Shown one piece after another: positions 35,184-44,089 of a stretch of DNA of 64,000 nt. Origin of the DNA: Chryseobacterium sp. G0162 (GTDB lineage: Bacteria; Bacteroidota; Bacteroidia; Flavobacteriales; Weeksellaceae); the NCBI RefSeq assembly GCF_003815715.1, contig NZ_CP033922.1, positions 434,001-498,000 on the forward strand, read 5' to 3'. The notes beneath the pieces are model-generated. The model did no database searches. It worked only from the letters and a program-made list of their open reading frames with translations, and was not told the DNA's origin. The position numbers and the translations under genes were made by a program. The first letter of the stretch is position 1, and every line of letters begins with the position of its first letter.

Positions 35184-36641
35184 TTATTTAATCACTGTAG
35201 CTTTGAAAGAAAAAGATGAACCCCCGGCAGAGCCGGCGTCATATACATAAACAGTTATGGTATTTGCAGAAGTTACTTTAGGGGTAAAGATTGGCGGATA
35301 ATCTCCTGCTGGAATATTACCTGTTGGGTTTACAATAACTGCATCTCCTACCGCAGCTCCATTGACTGTAATTGTAAATGACCCAGCATTACCCGCAGCC
35401 GGCATTGTTGCAGTCGCAGTTCCTGTTAACAGTTGTGCCCCGCCACTACTTGGTGCAGCCCAGGTTCCATCACCTCTAAGATAAGTCGAAGAACTTGCAG
35501 TACCTGAAGTTGTAGATATCTTGGCGACTGTAACAGAGGCATCTGCAATCTTAGTTGTAGTTATTTTATTAGCTCCAATAGTTAATACTCCGGAAGTATT
35601 TATTGTGGCGTCCCCACTCATATTTACAGGAGTTCCCGGTGCAAAAGGTGCAGCTGAATTAGTCAAAATAATTTGTCCGCCGGCTGTTCCATTAGAAAAA
35701 CCAGCCCCAGTAACTCCTATTAATCCCTGAGCGCCTACAGGTCCCGTTGGACCCGTAATTCCCTGAATACCTTGTATCCCTTGAGCACCTGTGGCACCAG
35801 TAGCGCCTATTAATCCTTGAGCACCTACAGGACCCGTTGGGCCGGTAACTCCCTGAATACCTTGTATCCCCTGAGCGCCAGTGACACCGGTAGCTCCAAT
35901 TAATCCCTGGGCTCCTACAGCTCCTGTTGGACCCGTAATTCCCTGAATACCTTGTATCCCCTGAGCACCTGTGGCACCAGTAGCTCCAATTAATCCCTGG
36001 GCTCCTACAGCTCCTGTTGGACCCGTAATTCCCTGAATACCTTGTATCCCCTGAGCACCTGTGCCACCAGTAGCGCCTATTAATCCTTGAGCACCTACAG
36101 GACCCGTTGGGCCGGTAACTCCCTGAATACCCTGTATCCCCTGAGCGCCAGTGGCACCAGTAGCACCTATTAATCCTTGAGCACCTACAGGTCCTGTTGG
36201 ACCGGTAACTCCCTGAATACCTTGAGGGCCAGGAATAGAACTTCCTGAAGTTTTCGCATATAAAGCATAAGGAACACTTAATAATTGAGATATTCCTGTT
36301 ATGGTATAATTATTTGCTCCATTAGGATCTGTTTCTATTTTTATAAAGTAAATATCGGATCCCCAATTAATTGTGGAATACGAGCCACTAACCAAGGTAC
36401 CTGCACCAATTCTTACAGTTACTAAACCATTAATATTGGTAGATTGAGTTTGAGTTTCTGAGTATACTACAGTTCCAGTTGTTGAGCCTTTCAATATAGA
36501 AAACTTCATTCCTACATTCTGGTTACTTACCAATTGATTACTTGAATTTCTAATAATAGCCTGGTAGCTCATTGCATCCTGCACTTGCGAGAACATTACA
36601 GCAGAAGCTAAAGAGGCTGCTAGAATGGAAAGCTTTTTCAT
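35184..36641 (-). CDS. Secreted collagen-like repeat protein
   Basis: 485 residues. Signal peptide ([16 protein letters not shown]), then an N-terminal beta domain to about 135 ([37 protein letters not shown]) typical of Bacteroidota surface proteins, a Gly-X-Y stretch (about 137-315) of five full 30-residue repeats plus a partial one, and a C-terminal beta domain ([13 protein letters not shown], then a final sandwich). The Thr-rich triplets (GAT, GPT) could be O-glycosylated. Follows a T9SS cargo gene by 19 bp. Confidence 0.88.
   Translation of the reverse strand: MKKLSILAASLASAVMFSQVQDAMSYQAIIRNSSNQLVSNQNVGMKFSILKGSTTGTVVYSETQTQSTNINGLVTVRIGAGTLVSGSYSTINWGSDIYFIKIETDPNGANNYTITGISQLLSVPYALYAKTSGSSIPGPQGIQGVTGPTGPVGAQGLIGATGATGAQGIQGIQGVTGPTGPVGAQGLIGATGGTGAQGIQGIQGITGPTGAVGAQGLIGATGATGAQGIQGIQGITGPTGAVGAQGLIGATGVTGAQGIQGIQGVTGPTGPVGAQGLIGATGATGAQGIQGIQGITGPTGPVGAQGLIGVTGAGFSNGTAGGQIILTNSAAPFAPGTPVNMSGDATINTSGVLTIGANKITTTKIADASVTVAKISTTSGTASSSTYLRGDGTWAAPSSGGAQLLTGTATATMPAAGNAGSFTITVNGAAVGDAVIVNPTGNIPAGDYPPIFTPKVTSANTITVYVYDAGSAGGSSFSFKATVIK
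35707..36231. repeat. 90-bp tandem repeat array coding the collagen-like region
   Basis: Five complete and one partial 90-bp units, each coding G-P-T-G-(P/A)-V-G-A-Q-G-L-I-G-(A/V)-T-G... Units differ by a few synonymous and Ala/Pro, Gly/Val changes, so copy number is prone to slippage. Confidence 0.9.
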
Positions 36642-36660
36642 AGGTAATTAGTTTTATAGT

Positions 36661-37143
36661 TTATTTGTTTTTTATAACCTTAAAAATTTTGATATTTTTT
36701 CCCTCTCTTGATATTTTTAATAAATAAACCGAAGCAGGATAAGACGTCATTGTAATTTGAGTTTGTGGTTGAGTGATAGGCTGACTTGTCAGTAATTTAC
36801 CACTGCTATCAAAAAGCTCATAGCGATATTTATTGTAATCTTTAAATCCCACTTTCAAATTAAGAATATCTGTTGTCGGATTGGGGAAAATATTGAGACT
36901 CAAATTGATTTCAGTAATGTCAACTCCTAATGTAGGCACAATTTCATAAGACTGCTGAACACCAGCGGCAATACTTCCTGCAGGAGAAGATATTGTTTCA
37001 TAAAAGCTTTGACCAACAGTAGCTGTGACATTGCCCGTACTACCAGACATATTATTACCACTGGTATTTAAAGTTTCCTGTGCAGAAATCTGAATAGAGA
37101 AGCTAATAAGAAACAATGAAAGTGTAAAAAATGTAGTTTTCAT
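36661..37143 (-). CDS. Small T9SS-secreted protein with type A C-terminal sorting domain
   Basis: 160 residues. Signal peptide ending SIQISAQ, a short repeat-like segment (NMSGSTGNVTATVGQSFYETISSPAGSIAAGVQQSYEI), then a type A sorting domain (about 85-160: INLSLNIFPNPTTDILNLKV ... YPASVYLLKISREGKNIKIFKVIK). Substrate of the type IX secretion system, delivered to or beyond the cell surface. Probably co-transcribed with the collagen-like gene. Confidence 0.9.
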   Translation of the reverse strand: MKTTFFTLSLFLISFSIQISAQETLNTSGNNMSGSTGNVTATVGQSFYETISSPAGSIAAGVQQSYEIVPTLGVDITEINLSLNIFPNPTTDILNLKVGFKDYNKYRYELFDSSGKLLTSQPITQPQTQITMTSYPASVYLLKISREGKNIKIFKVIKNK

Positions 37144-37309
37144 ATCACATTGATGTATATGTTTATTAGTTATTCAAATATATAACTATATTATGACAAC
37201 TATATTAATATATGATTAAAAATATAAATATACCAATAGTGATATAGCCTATTCTTTACTCATTTTATCATTAATAGTTTCTACATTTTATTTTTGATTC
37301 TTAAAACAA

Positions 37310-38377
37310 CTATATAAGTTCTTTTAAATAATCTCTATTTTGCCTTACAGAAGGACAGTCTGGTCTTGAAAGAGCTGCTTTTTCATTGTATTCATTAGCT
37401 TTTTTATATTCTCCTAAAAAAGATAAACAGACACAAGCTTCAACATTAGGAATATATCCAAAGTAATCAGAAAATACAAAACCTACTGAATGAGATATTG
37501 GTAATCTTGTCGCCATATCAAACCATTTAAAAGCCTGATGATAATCTTGCTTATCTTTATAATAATAGCCTAATTCACAACAGATTTCCGGTCTAGGAAT
37601 ATCATATTCAAAACTTTTTAGTAAAGTGGGCAGAACTTTTTCTTTGATGTTATTATTTTTATATTCAATGGCTAATTGATGGCAACAGCTAATCACATCT
37701 TCTATCCAGCCTGCTCCGGATGCTAAAAATTTTTCAAAAAAAGTTATTGCTTTAGCTGTTTCATTGTGGTCTTTCAATTCTCTTGCATAGTAATACAGCT
37801 GTCTTGCAGAAAACTCTTTTCCACTTTGCTCTAAAGCTCTATATATATCAATATTTCTTGTTGATATGACTCCGGATTCTGCTTTTTTATGCCAAATTTC
37901 AATATCAGTATAGTGTATATTGCCCACTAAAGGGATACATTCGTGAACAGGGTCAATCCATTGATAATTTTTGTTTTTTTTGAATAATCTTTCACGGGTG
38001 GAATAAAAAGCTGGATGACCATTTTGATCAAATGACAAAACGTATTTCATAGTAACAATCTCAACATCACCATTCAGTCTTTTCTTCAATTCATTAATTT
38101 CCTTAACTGATTTTTCAGGTATAACATCATCTGCGTCTAGCCACATCTGATAGTCCATAACCGCTTTAGAGAATGCAAAATTACGTGCAGCCGAAAAATC
38201 ACTAATCCACTCAAAATCAAAAATTTTATCTGTAAATTTTCCAGCAATTTCTTTAGTTTTATCGGTAGATCCTGTATCTACAACAATAATTTCATCTGCA
38301 AATCTTACTGCACTTTCCAAACATCTGCTTAAAACTTTTTCCTCATTTTTAACAATTAAGCACAAACTTATTTTCAT
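37310..38377 (-). CDS. GT2-family glycosyltransferase with C-terminal TPR-like region
   Basis: 355 residues. GT-A fold: SLCLIVKNEEKVLSRCLES (1-22), VDTGSTDKT (34-41), and the metal-binding DADD (81-84); then a helical repeat region (about 170-350). This N-GT2/C-TPR layout is that of SunS-like peptide or protein glycosyltransferases. It lies 166 bp upstream of the T9SS/collagen-like genes on the same strand, so the Thr-rich collagen-like protein is a plausible acceptor. The acceptor is inferred. Confidence 0.85.
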   Translation of the reverse strand: MKISLCLIVKNEEKVLSRCLESAVRFADEIIVVDTGSTDKTKEIAGKFTDKIFDFEWISDFSAARNFAFSKAVMDYQMWLDADDVIPEKSVKEINELKKRLNGDVEIVTMKYVLSFDQNGHPAFYSTRERLFKKNKNYQWIDPVHECIPLVGNIHYTDIEIWHKKAESGVISTRNIDIYRALEQSGKEFSARQLYYYARELKDHNETAKAITFFEKFLASGAGWIEDVISCCHQLAIEYKNNNIKEKVLPTLLKSFEYDIPRPEICCELGYYYKDKQDYHQAFKWFDMATRLPISHSVGFVFSDYFGYIPNVEACVCLSFLGEYKKANEYNEKAALSRPDCPSVRQNRDYLKELI

Positions 38378-38583
38378 GGACTTCTAGTAATTTTTATGGA
38401 TATAAATATACTAGTATTAATTGTAGATATTAATGAATAGGAATTCTTATTGAAAATAGCACTCTAAACTCTTGAAATATACTCCAAAGCATCTGTCTGT
38501 ATTCAGGATGATACATATCAAAGAGATAAAAACAAATAATAAGAGGAAGTAAAAATGTATATGTTCACCAAAATAATTGACCA

Positions 38584-38617
38584 AACAAAAAAAGAACTAC
38601 TGAAACAGTAGTTCTTT
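38584..38617 (-). terminator. Terminator of the tRNA-Lys cluster
   Basis: AAAGAACTAC (38591-38600) / GTAGTTCTTT (38608-38617), perfect 10 bp, T run on the reverse strand. Confidence 0.88.
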
Positions 38618-38621
38618 GTAT

Positions 38622-38697
38622 TGGTGACCCGGCTGGGATTCGAACCCAGGACCCATACATTAAAAGTGTATTGCTCTACCAGCTGAGCTACCGAGTC
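38622..38697 (-). tRNA. tRNA-Lys (UUU), cluster copy with encoded CCA
   Basis: Sequence identical to the copy at 32963-33038, including the encoded CCA. Last gene of the three-copy cluster. Confidence 0.97.
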
Positions 38698-38766
38698 GGT
38701 CACTTACTTTTTCAAGTAAATATTTTTCTTAAATAAAAACTACTAAAACAGGAGTTTTTTTGTTTG

Positions 38767-38839
38767 TGACCCGGCTGGGATTCGAACCCAGGACCCATAC
38801 ATTAAAAGTGTATTGCTCTACCAGCTGAGCTACCGAGTC
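38767..38839 (-). tRNA. tRNA-Lys (UUU), cluster copy without encoded CCA
   Basis: Identical over the 73-nt body, but the discriminator A is followed by CAA, not CCA. The end must be made by CCA-adding enzyme. A weak A/T-rich hairpin lies downstream. Confidence 0.95.
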
Positions 38840-38908
38840 GGCCACTTACTTTTTCAAGTAAATATTTTTCTTAAATAAAAACCACTAAAACAGGAGTTTT
38901 TTTGTTTG

Positions 38909-38981
38909 TGACCCGGCTGGGATTCGAACCCAGGACCCATACATTAAAAGTGTATTGCTCTACCAGCTGAGCTACCGAGTC
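38909..38981 (-). tRNA. tRNA-Lys (UUU), cluster copy without encoded CCA
   Basis: First gene in the cluster; same 73-nt body, again followed by CAA. The 70-bp segments following the second and third tRNAs are nearly identical, showing recent tandem duplication. Confidence 0.95.
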
Positions 38982-39024
38982 GGCCACTTACTTTTTTAAG
39001 TAAATCCCTTTGTTTAAGGGACTG

Positions 39025-39054
39025 CAAAGATAGAAAAATCTCTTTTAAATCCAA
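39025..39054 (-). promoter_or_regulatory. Promoter of the tRNA-Lys cluster
   Basis: Reverse-strand TTG (39054-39052), 19-base spacer, TATCTTTG (39032-39025). Nearly the same sequence as the promoter at 33082-33111. Confidence 0.8.
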
Positions 39055-39252
39055 GATTTATAACGCTTTTTTATCATAAAATTTTGCTCCTAACCGGCAA
39101 ATATCTGTTTATAAATTAATTATGAAAATTATTTTTTTTCAAAAAAATACAATATGGTACTGCTTATTGAAATCGCTGGCAATTTCTATTAGGATCTGTA
39201 TCGATTAAGACCCCAATAAAATCCACTTTATTCTCTTTTCTATTACTGTTCA
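39055..39252. other. Spacer between tRNA promoter and S66 gene promoter
   Basis: AT-rich, no ORF, hairpin or repeat of note. Confidence 0.4.
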
Positions 39253-39283
39253 TTGGATTTCTTATAAAGATGTTCTATTTTTG
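39253..39283 (+). promoter_or_regulatory. Promoter of the S66 peptidase gene
   Basis: TTG (39253-39255), 20-base spacer, TATTTTTG (39276-39283). Predicts a leader of roughly 85 bases. Confidence 0.6.
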
Positions 39284-39376
39284 AACAAAATGGTCATAGA
39301 GATTCATGATGGGTTTAGTTTTCCAACAAAATAAACCTTTATCAATCATAGCTTTCTGCTTTATAAGTCAATATTT

Positions 39377-40411
39377 ATGAAATTAATTACTCCCAACAGA
39401 TTAGTTGATGGTGATAAAGTGGCAAGCATTTCCATGTCATGGGGTGCTGCCGGCGAACTGCCACACCGATATTTAAAAGGTAAAAAACGACTGAATCAGG
39501 TTTTTAATCTGGAAGTTACCGAAACTAAACATGCACTACAATCTGCGCAATGGATCTATAAAAATCCGGAAGCGAGAGCTAATGACCTTATGGAAGCATT
39601 TTCAGATCCTGCCATAAAAGCCATTATCTCAAATATTGGTGGAGATGACAGTATACGGATGCTGAAATACATTGATCTTGATATCATTAAAAATAATCCT
39701 AAAATATTTCTTGGGTTTTCCGACAGTACTATTACCCATTTCATATGCCTCAAAGCAGGTCTAAGCTCATTTTACGGTACTTCCCTATTGGTTGGTTTTG
39801 CAGAAAATGTAATGATGCATGATTACCAAATCAATGATATCAGACAAACACTGTTCTCTCCTTCTATTATTGGACAAATTCATCCGAACCCAGAAGGCTG
39901 GACTACTGAATTCCTCGATTGGTTTGATGTTTCCTTACAGGAAATAAAAAGAAAACTGACCCCACCATCAGGCTGGCGTTTTATCAGAGGAAATTCTATC
40001 GTTCAGGGACCATTGATTGGTGGTTGTATGGAAGTATTGGAAATGCTTAAAGGAACCGAATATTGGCCAGATGCCGAAGTCTGGAAAAACTGCATCCTGT
40101 TTTTTGAAACATCAGAAGGGAAGCCACACCCTGATTATTTCAGATACTGGCTTCGGAATTATGCCGCAACCGGAATTCTGAAAAATGCCAAAGGAATTAT
40201 TTTCGGAAGACCTTATGACAATCTGTATGCTGAAGAATATGAAATAGAATTATTAAAAGTATTAGATGAAGAGGGCTTATATGATTTACCCGTCATTACA
40301 CAAATGGATTTTGGCCACACCTGCCCTACTTTTACCATTCCTTATGGAAGATTGGCAGAAATTAATTGTGTAGATAAGACTTTTTCTATATTGGAAAGCG
40401 GAGTTCTGTAA
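39377..40411 (+). CDS. S66 family peptidase (MccF/LD-carboxypeptidase-like)
   Basis: 344 residues. NIGGDDSIRML (86-96), nucleophile S115 in GFSDST, acid Glu in FETSEGKP, and His in DFGHTCPTFTIPYG form the S66 Ser-Glu-His triad. The family includes muropeptide LD-carboxypeptidases and MccF, which gives immunity to microcin C by cutting its amide bond; length and wording are closer to MccF. Cytoplasmic, no signal peptide. Monocistronic with its own promoter. Confidence 0.87.
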   Translation: MKLITPNRLVDGDKVASISMSWGAAGELPHRYLKGKKRLNQVFNLEVTETKHALQSAQWIYKNPEARANDLMEAFSDPAIKAIISNIGGDDSIRMLKYIDLDIIKNNPKIFLGFSDSTITHFICLKAGLSSFYGTSLLVGFAENVMMHDYQINDIRQTLFSPSIIGQIHPNPEGWTTEFLDWFDVSLQEIKRKLTPPSGWRFIRGNSIVQGPLIGGCMEVLEMLKGTEYWPDAEVWKNCILFFETSEGKPHPDYFRYWLRNYAATGILKNAKGIIFGRPYDNLYAEEYEIELLKVLDEEGLYDLPVITQMDFGHTCPTFTIPYGRLAEINCVDKTFSILESGVL

Positions 40412-40431
40412 AGGCTTATTTTTTATAAAAC

Positions 40432-40462
40432 AGTTTCGACGGGCCAAAGGCCCGCCGAAACT
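40432..40462. terminator. Strong hairpin after the S66 gene
   Basis: AGTTTCG-A-CGGGCC (40432-40445) pairs with GGCCCG-C-CGAAACT (40449-40462), loop AAA. GC-rich in an AT-rich setting; may be a terminator or a REP-like palindrome. Confidence 0.7.
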
Positions 40463-40478
40463 TCTTAATTTAGAATCT

Positions 40479-40505
40479 CACGCAGATTTCACAGATTACG
40501 CAGAT
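40479..40505. repeat. Dispersed intergenic repeat CACGCAGATTT... (copy 2)
   Basis: Near match of 20054-20080; internal half-repeat CGCAGATT/CGCAGATT. Confidence 0.6.
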
Positions 40506-40590
40506 TTTTAATCTTCATTACATGATAGGTTTATATTCTACTATTATCCAAATCATTTTTAAATAATAAAATACCTAATAATTTGTAACA

Positions 40591-41220
40591 TTAGTGCCTA
40601 AACTCCTTCTGCTGATATTCAAAAAGCGACACAATAGTATCTACCAATTCTTTCCCATGATGTTTTTCAACCAAATATAACGCAGCATCTATTCCTGCTG
40701 TTATTCCCGCTGTAGTAATCAACTGGTCCTGATCGACAAAACGCACATTTCTTTTCACCGTACTCTTCGGGTTATGTTGCTCTAAAGTATCCAGCAACAT
40801 AGAATGGGTCGTAATTTCATGATGATCTAAAATGCCCGTTTTAGATAAATGCATACTTCCTGTACAGACAGTGAAAACAGTAGTTCCCTTATGATACAAA
40901 TCTTTTACCCATTGCATCACCGTTTTCTGAAAGCCATCATCCTGCAGATATTCCATCACACGGTCCGGATTGGCACCCGGTATGACAATCATATCCGGTT
41001 GGGGAGCTGTTTGTATAGTATATGTTGGAATGATTGCCATCGTATTTGCTTCCATAAATACGGCGTCTTTAGTTTTTCCAACAGTATAACAGTTATAGCT
41101 TCCTTCAGCGATTACATTCGCCTTAATAAATACATCCAATGGACCATTCAGATCAAGGGCTTCTACCTGATCATAAATCAGAAATGCTACATTCATTGTC
41201 TTGTTCTTTTGTTGATTCAT
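40591..41220 (-). CDS. DJ-1/PfpI family protein (isonitrile hydratase-like)
   Basis: 209 residues. MNVAFLIYDQVEALDLNGPLDVF opens the fold; nucleophile elbow FTVCTGSMHLSKTGIL with the catalytic Cys; ITTAGITAGIDAALYLVEK closes it. MNVAF at codon 9 is an alternative start. Same fold as the N-terminal half of the next regulator. The family includes isonitrile hydratases and ligand-sensing relatives; substrate not known. Confidence 0.87.
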   Translation of the reverse strand: MNQQKNKTMNVAFLIYDQVEALDLNGPLDVFIKANVIAEGSYNCYTVGKTKDAVFMEANTMAIIPTYTIQTAPQPDMIVIPGANPDRVMEYLQDDGFQKTVMQWVKDLYHKGTTVFTVCTGSMHLSKTGILDHHEITTHSMLLDTLEQHNPKSTVKRNVRFVDQDQLITTAGITAGIDAALYLVEKHHGKELVDTIVSLFEYQQKEFRH

Positions 41221-41313
41221 ATAATATTCTAAAAAATTAATAGTTTAAATAAGGGCACAGTTTTCCTCGCTGACCATTGATTATCAGCTTTAAAAATTAA
41301 AAAAGTAAAAGAA

Positions 41314-42315
41314 TTACATTGTTTCTTTAGATGTTTTCCGGTATTGTGACGGAGAAATAAAGAGATATTTCAAAAATAACCGCCGAAGAGAAACTACAGT
41401 ACCAAAACCACACTTTTCAGCAATCATATCGATACTCATTTCTGTATATTCCAACATATTTTTAGCCTGATCCAGTCTCATTTTTTCAAGAAACTTACCG
41501 GGAGTCATTCCTGATTCTTTCAAAAATACTCTGGAGAAATTACGGACACTCATATGTACAGATTCTGCCATAAATTCTATACTGATGACCTGCCCGAGCT
41601 TATCTTTAAGCAAATCCCTGATTTCCTTGGTGAGCGGAGACAATGTTCCATAATCGGAAATAGCATTTCCAAACTGAGACTGCACTCCAGGTCTTTTTAA
41701 ATGCAAAACGAGATGTTTTGCCACCTCAGAAGCTATTGGTTTTCCAAAATCTTCTTCCAATAAAGCTAGTGCCAGATCTATTCCGGAAGAAACGCCTCCT
41801 GAAGTGTATATTCCCTGATCACAGATAAAAAAAGGATTGATATTGACGTTCAGATCAGGATAAGTCCGCTGTAGAATATCAGCATATTTCCAGTGGGTTG
41901 TCACTTGTTTTCCCGTCAGCAACCCAGCTTTCGCTAAAATAAATGCACCTACACATACTGATCCTAACCGTCTTACTTCTCCCATTATATTTTGTAAATA
42001 ACCATAAATTTCAGGATTAACGGCATCTAATGTGCTCAAATCAGTACCCGCAACCAACAAAGTATCTATCGGAAAATCTATATCATAAATGGTATAACTG
42101 CAGATTAAAGGAATTCCCGAACCGGAATAAATTATTTTATCTGAAGTGCCGGATATCAGACGGACCTGATATTTTAAACCATATTGGGTATCCGTCAAAA
42201 AGAAATTGGCTGCTGTGAATACATCGCAGGGACCGGCAACATCCAACAACTGGACCTGGGGCAAGACCAAAATTGCTATATTTTTTATTCCTGAATATTT
42301 TCCTGCATTTTCCAT
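41314..42315 (-). CDS. GlxA-type transcriptional regulator (DJ-1/PfpI domain plus AraC HTH)
   Basis: 333 residues. Residues ~10-190 form a DJ-1/PfpI-like domain (VQLLDVAGPCDVFTAANF, SVCVGAFILAKAGLLTGKQVTTHW); residues ~225-330 an AraC domain (ISIEFMAESVHMSVRNFSRVFLKESGMTPGKFLEKMRLDQAKNML, EMSIDMIAEKCGFGT). Upstream of the DJ-1 gene on the same strand, so it may control it; the pairing of a GlxA regulator with a stand-alone DJ-1 protein is common. Confidence 0.9.
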   Translation of the reverse strand: MENAGKYSGIKNIAILVLPQVQLLDVAGPCDVFTAANFFLTDTQYGLKYQVRLISGTSDKIIYSGSGIPLICSYTIYDIDFPIDTLLVAGTDLSTLDAVNPEIYGYLQNIMGEVRRLGSVCVGAFILAKAGLLTGKQVTTHWKYADILQRTYPDLNVNINPFFICDQGIYTSGGVSSGIDLALALLEEDFGKPIASEVAKHLVLHLKRPGVQSQFGNAISDYGTLSPLTKEIRDLLKDKLGQVISIEFMAESVHMSVRNFSRVFLKESGMTPGKFLEKMRLDQAKNMLEYTEMSIDMIAEKCGFGTVVSLRRLFLKYLFISPSQYRKTSKETM

Positions 42316-42413
42316 GTATCAATCTGTATACTACAAATGTACTGAGAATGATACATGGCTGCAATGACAAATAACAGACAGTTTCGGCCATTTTATGTTT
42401 TTACCTTCCTGAA

Positions 42414-42445
42414 CAAAAAAAGAGACTGCCTTAAAAGACAGTCTC
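42414..42445 (-). terminator. Terminator of the MFS/HlyD/TolC operon
   Basis: GAGACTG (42422-42428) / CAGTCTC (42439-42445) followed on the reverse strand by seven Ts. Confidence 0.88.
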
Positions 42446-42496
42446 AGCACTCTCACTATAAAATTAGCTAATAAGCTATACTTTTAAACTAAATAT

Positions 42497-44089
42497 TTAT
42501 GCAGGAGATAACCTGCGGGATTTCAAATAAAGTGCGGTACGGTTCAGATAGGGAAAAAGAATAATCAACAGTAAAACACCTGCTAACAGCCAGACCATCA
42601 TTTCGTAATAATCCATAGCAAAACGTACATGATTCTGAACATTTAATCTTCCTACCAATAATTTATTGGAAGCTTTTACCGCATGGTCCTCAAGCATACC
42701 TTTCGCAGTAAGTTTAGAGGTTTGTTTATGAAGGAAGTCTTTTACAAAAGGATCAACCGCCGTTATATGATCCTGAAAGGCATTGTAGTGACGGCTTTTT
42801 TCGAAAAGTTCAAAAAAATTGATCAATGCGATACTGGCACAGAAGCCAAAATAACGGATCGCTAATGCTGTTGCAGCAGCAGATGGACCAATAGAAGCAG
42901 GAACTGATGATATAATGAAAATAATCGTTGGAACCATAATTAATCCCACCCCTAATCCTTGAAGAAATAATGGTATATAATAATTGAATTCATCAGCCTG
43001 TACATCAAAGGAATAATACATCAATGCATGAAACAGCAGCAACATCAAAAAGCCCGGTCCCCAGATATATTGTATTCTTTTTTTCTGTAAAACCATACAA
43101 CAGGCAATGATGACTCCAACGATTAATCCAGAAAGATTAAAAACATTAATATAAGAGATATAAAACGGATCCAAATGCAGTTCTGATGCAAAAAAGCTGT
43201 TTGTAATTCCTGATGCGAAACGGCAAATGTACATGACGAAGAGAATCAACAATCCTACTTTAAAATTTCTGTATTTGAAAATCCGGAGGTCTATATAAGG
43301 TCTTTTAATCGAACGCTGACGGAAAATCGATATTCCTACCAATACAATGATGCCTATTATACTTCCTAAAATCCGGCTATCTTCCAGCCAATAATATTCC
43401 TGTCCGAAAATGGTTATATATCCTACCAACACCAAAATAATACTGAAAACCACAAAGCTCTGCCAATCCAGTTTATACAAATGAAATCTCACATTAGGTC
43501 TGTAATTCGTCATGGCCAATGTTAGAAAAATAAGACCTGGCAGATATGAAAAGATGGCAGTTTTATAAACGATATTAAAATTATAAGAGTCTATAAGGTC
43601 TGTTGTAATCAGATTATTAAAGGGTAAAGCACAGATCAGAATTCCAAAAAATACGGAAAAACTGATTTCCCGCCCTCTTTCACTGCTCAACCGGGTAAAA
43701 ATGAGAGTTAATGAAAGATTGACATTCCCCGCAAACAACATTCCCTGGATAAAACGTGTAGGAAAAAGAACGTAAACTTCGCGGGTAAAGTAACATATAA
43801 GACAAGCTATAATCTGTAAAGTGGTAAATAAAAGAAAATACTCCTTCGCCGCCAGAAAACTAAAAAATCTTCTTTCCAGACAGTAAAACCCAACATATCC
43901 GGCATAGAATAATGCTACTGAAAACTGAATATCAGCAGGTTCGCTTCCGTAATATCCTGCTGCGGCATTAATATTGGTCAGCGGCAGGAAGAAGATGATA
44001 ATTCCCGGTAAAGTCATGGAGAAAAGAATAATTTTCACCAGCCATTCCGGCACCCATCTTTTAAAAAAAGGCATTTGTCTTTTAGCCAT
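42497..44089 (-). CDS. MFS efflux transporter, DHA2/EmrB type
   Basis: 530 residues, about fourteen membrane segments, opening with KIILFSMTLPGIIIFFLPLTNINAAA and including GRxxQG-like TRFIQGMLFAGNVNLSLTLIF. The long C-terminal loop before the last helix (AFQDHITAVDPFVKDFLHK) is typical of EmrB-like pumps. Works with the HlyD adaptor and TolC gene upstream; its start overlaps the adaptor stop by one base. Drug substrate unknown. Confidence 0.9.
   Translation of the reverse strand: MAKRQMPFFKRWVPEWLVKIILFSMTLPGIIIFFLPLTNINAAAGYYGSEPADIQFSVALFYAGYVGFYCLERRFFSFLAAKEYFLLFTTLQIIACLICYFTREVYVLFPTRFIQGMLFAGNVNLSLTLIFTRLSSERGREISFSVFFGILICALPFNNLITTDLIDSYNFNIVYKTAIFSYLPGLIFLTLAMTNYRPNVRFHLYKLDWQSFVVFSIILVLVGYITIFGQEYYWLEDSRILGSIIGIIVLVGISIFRQRSIKRPYIDLRIFKYRNFKVGLLILFVMYICRFASGITNSFFASELHLDPFYISYINVFNLSGLIVGVIIACCMVLQKKRIQYIWGPGFLMLLLFHALMYYSFDVQADEFNYYIPLFLQGLGVGLIMVPTIIFIISSVPASIGPSAAATALAIRYFGFCASIALINFFELFEKSRHYNAFQDHITAVDPFVKDFLHKQTSKLTAKGMLEDHAVKASNKLLVGRLNVQNHVRFAMDYYEMMVWLLAGVLLLIILFPYLNRTALYLKSRRLSPA

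Noticed and set aside
38518..38703. 61-residue frame over the tRNA-Lys gene
   Set aside because: It is the reading of the tRNA sequence itself; not a protein gene.
32963..39054. Integrative element inserted at tRNA-Lys
   Set aside because: No integrase or recombinase lies between the tRNA copies; the repeats are whole tRNA genes with promoters, better explained by duplication.
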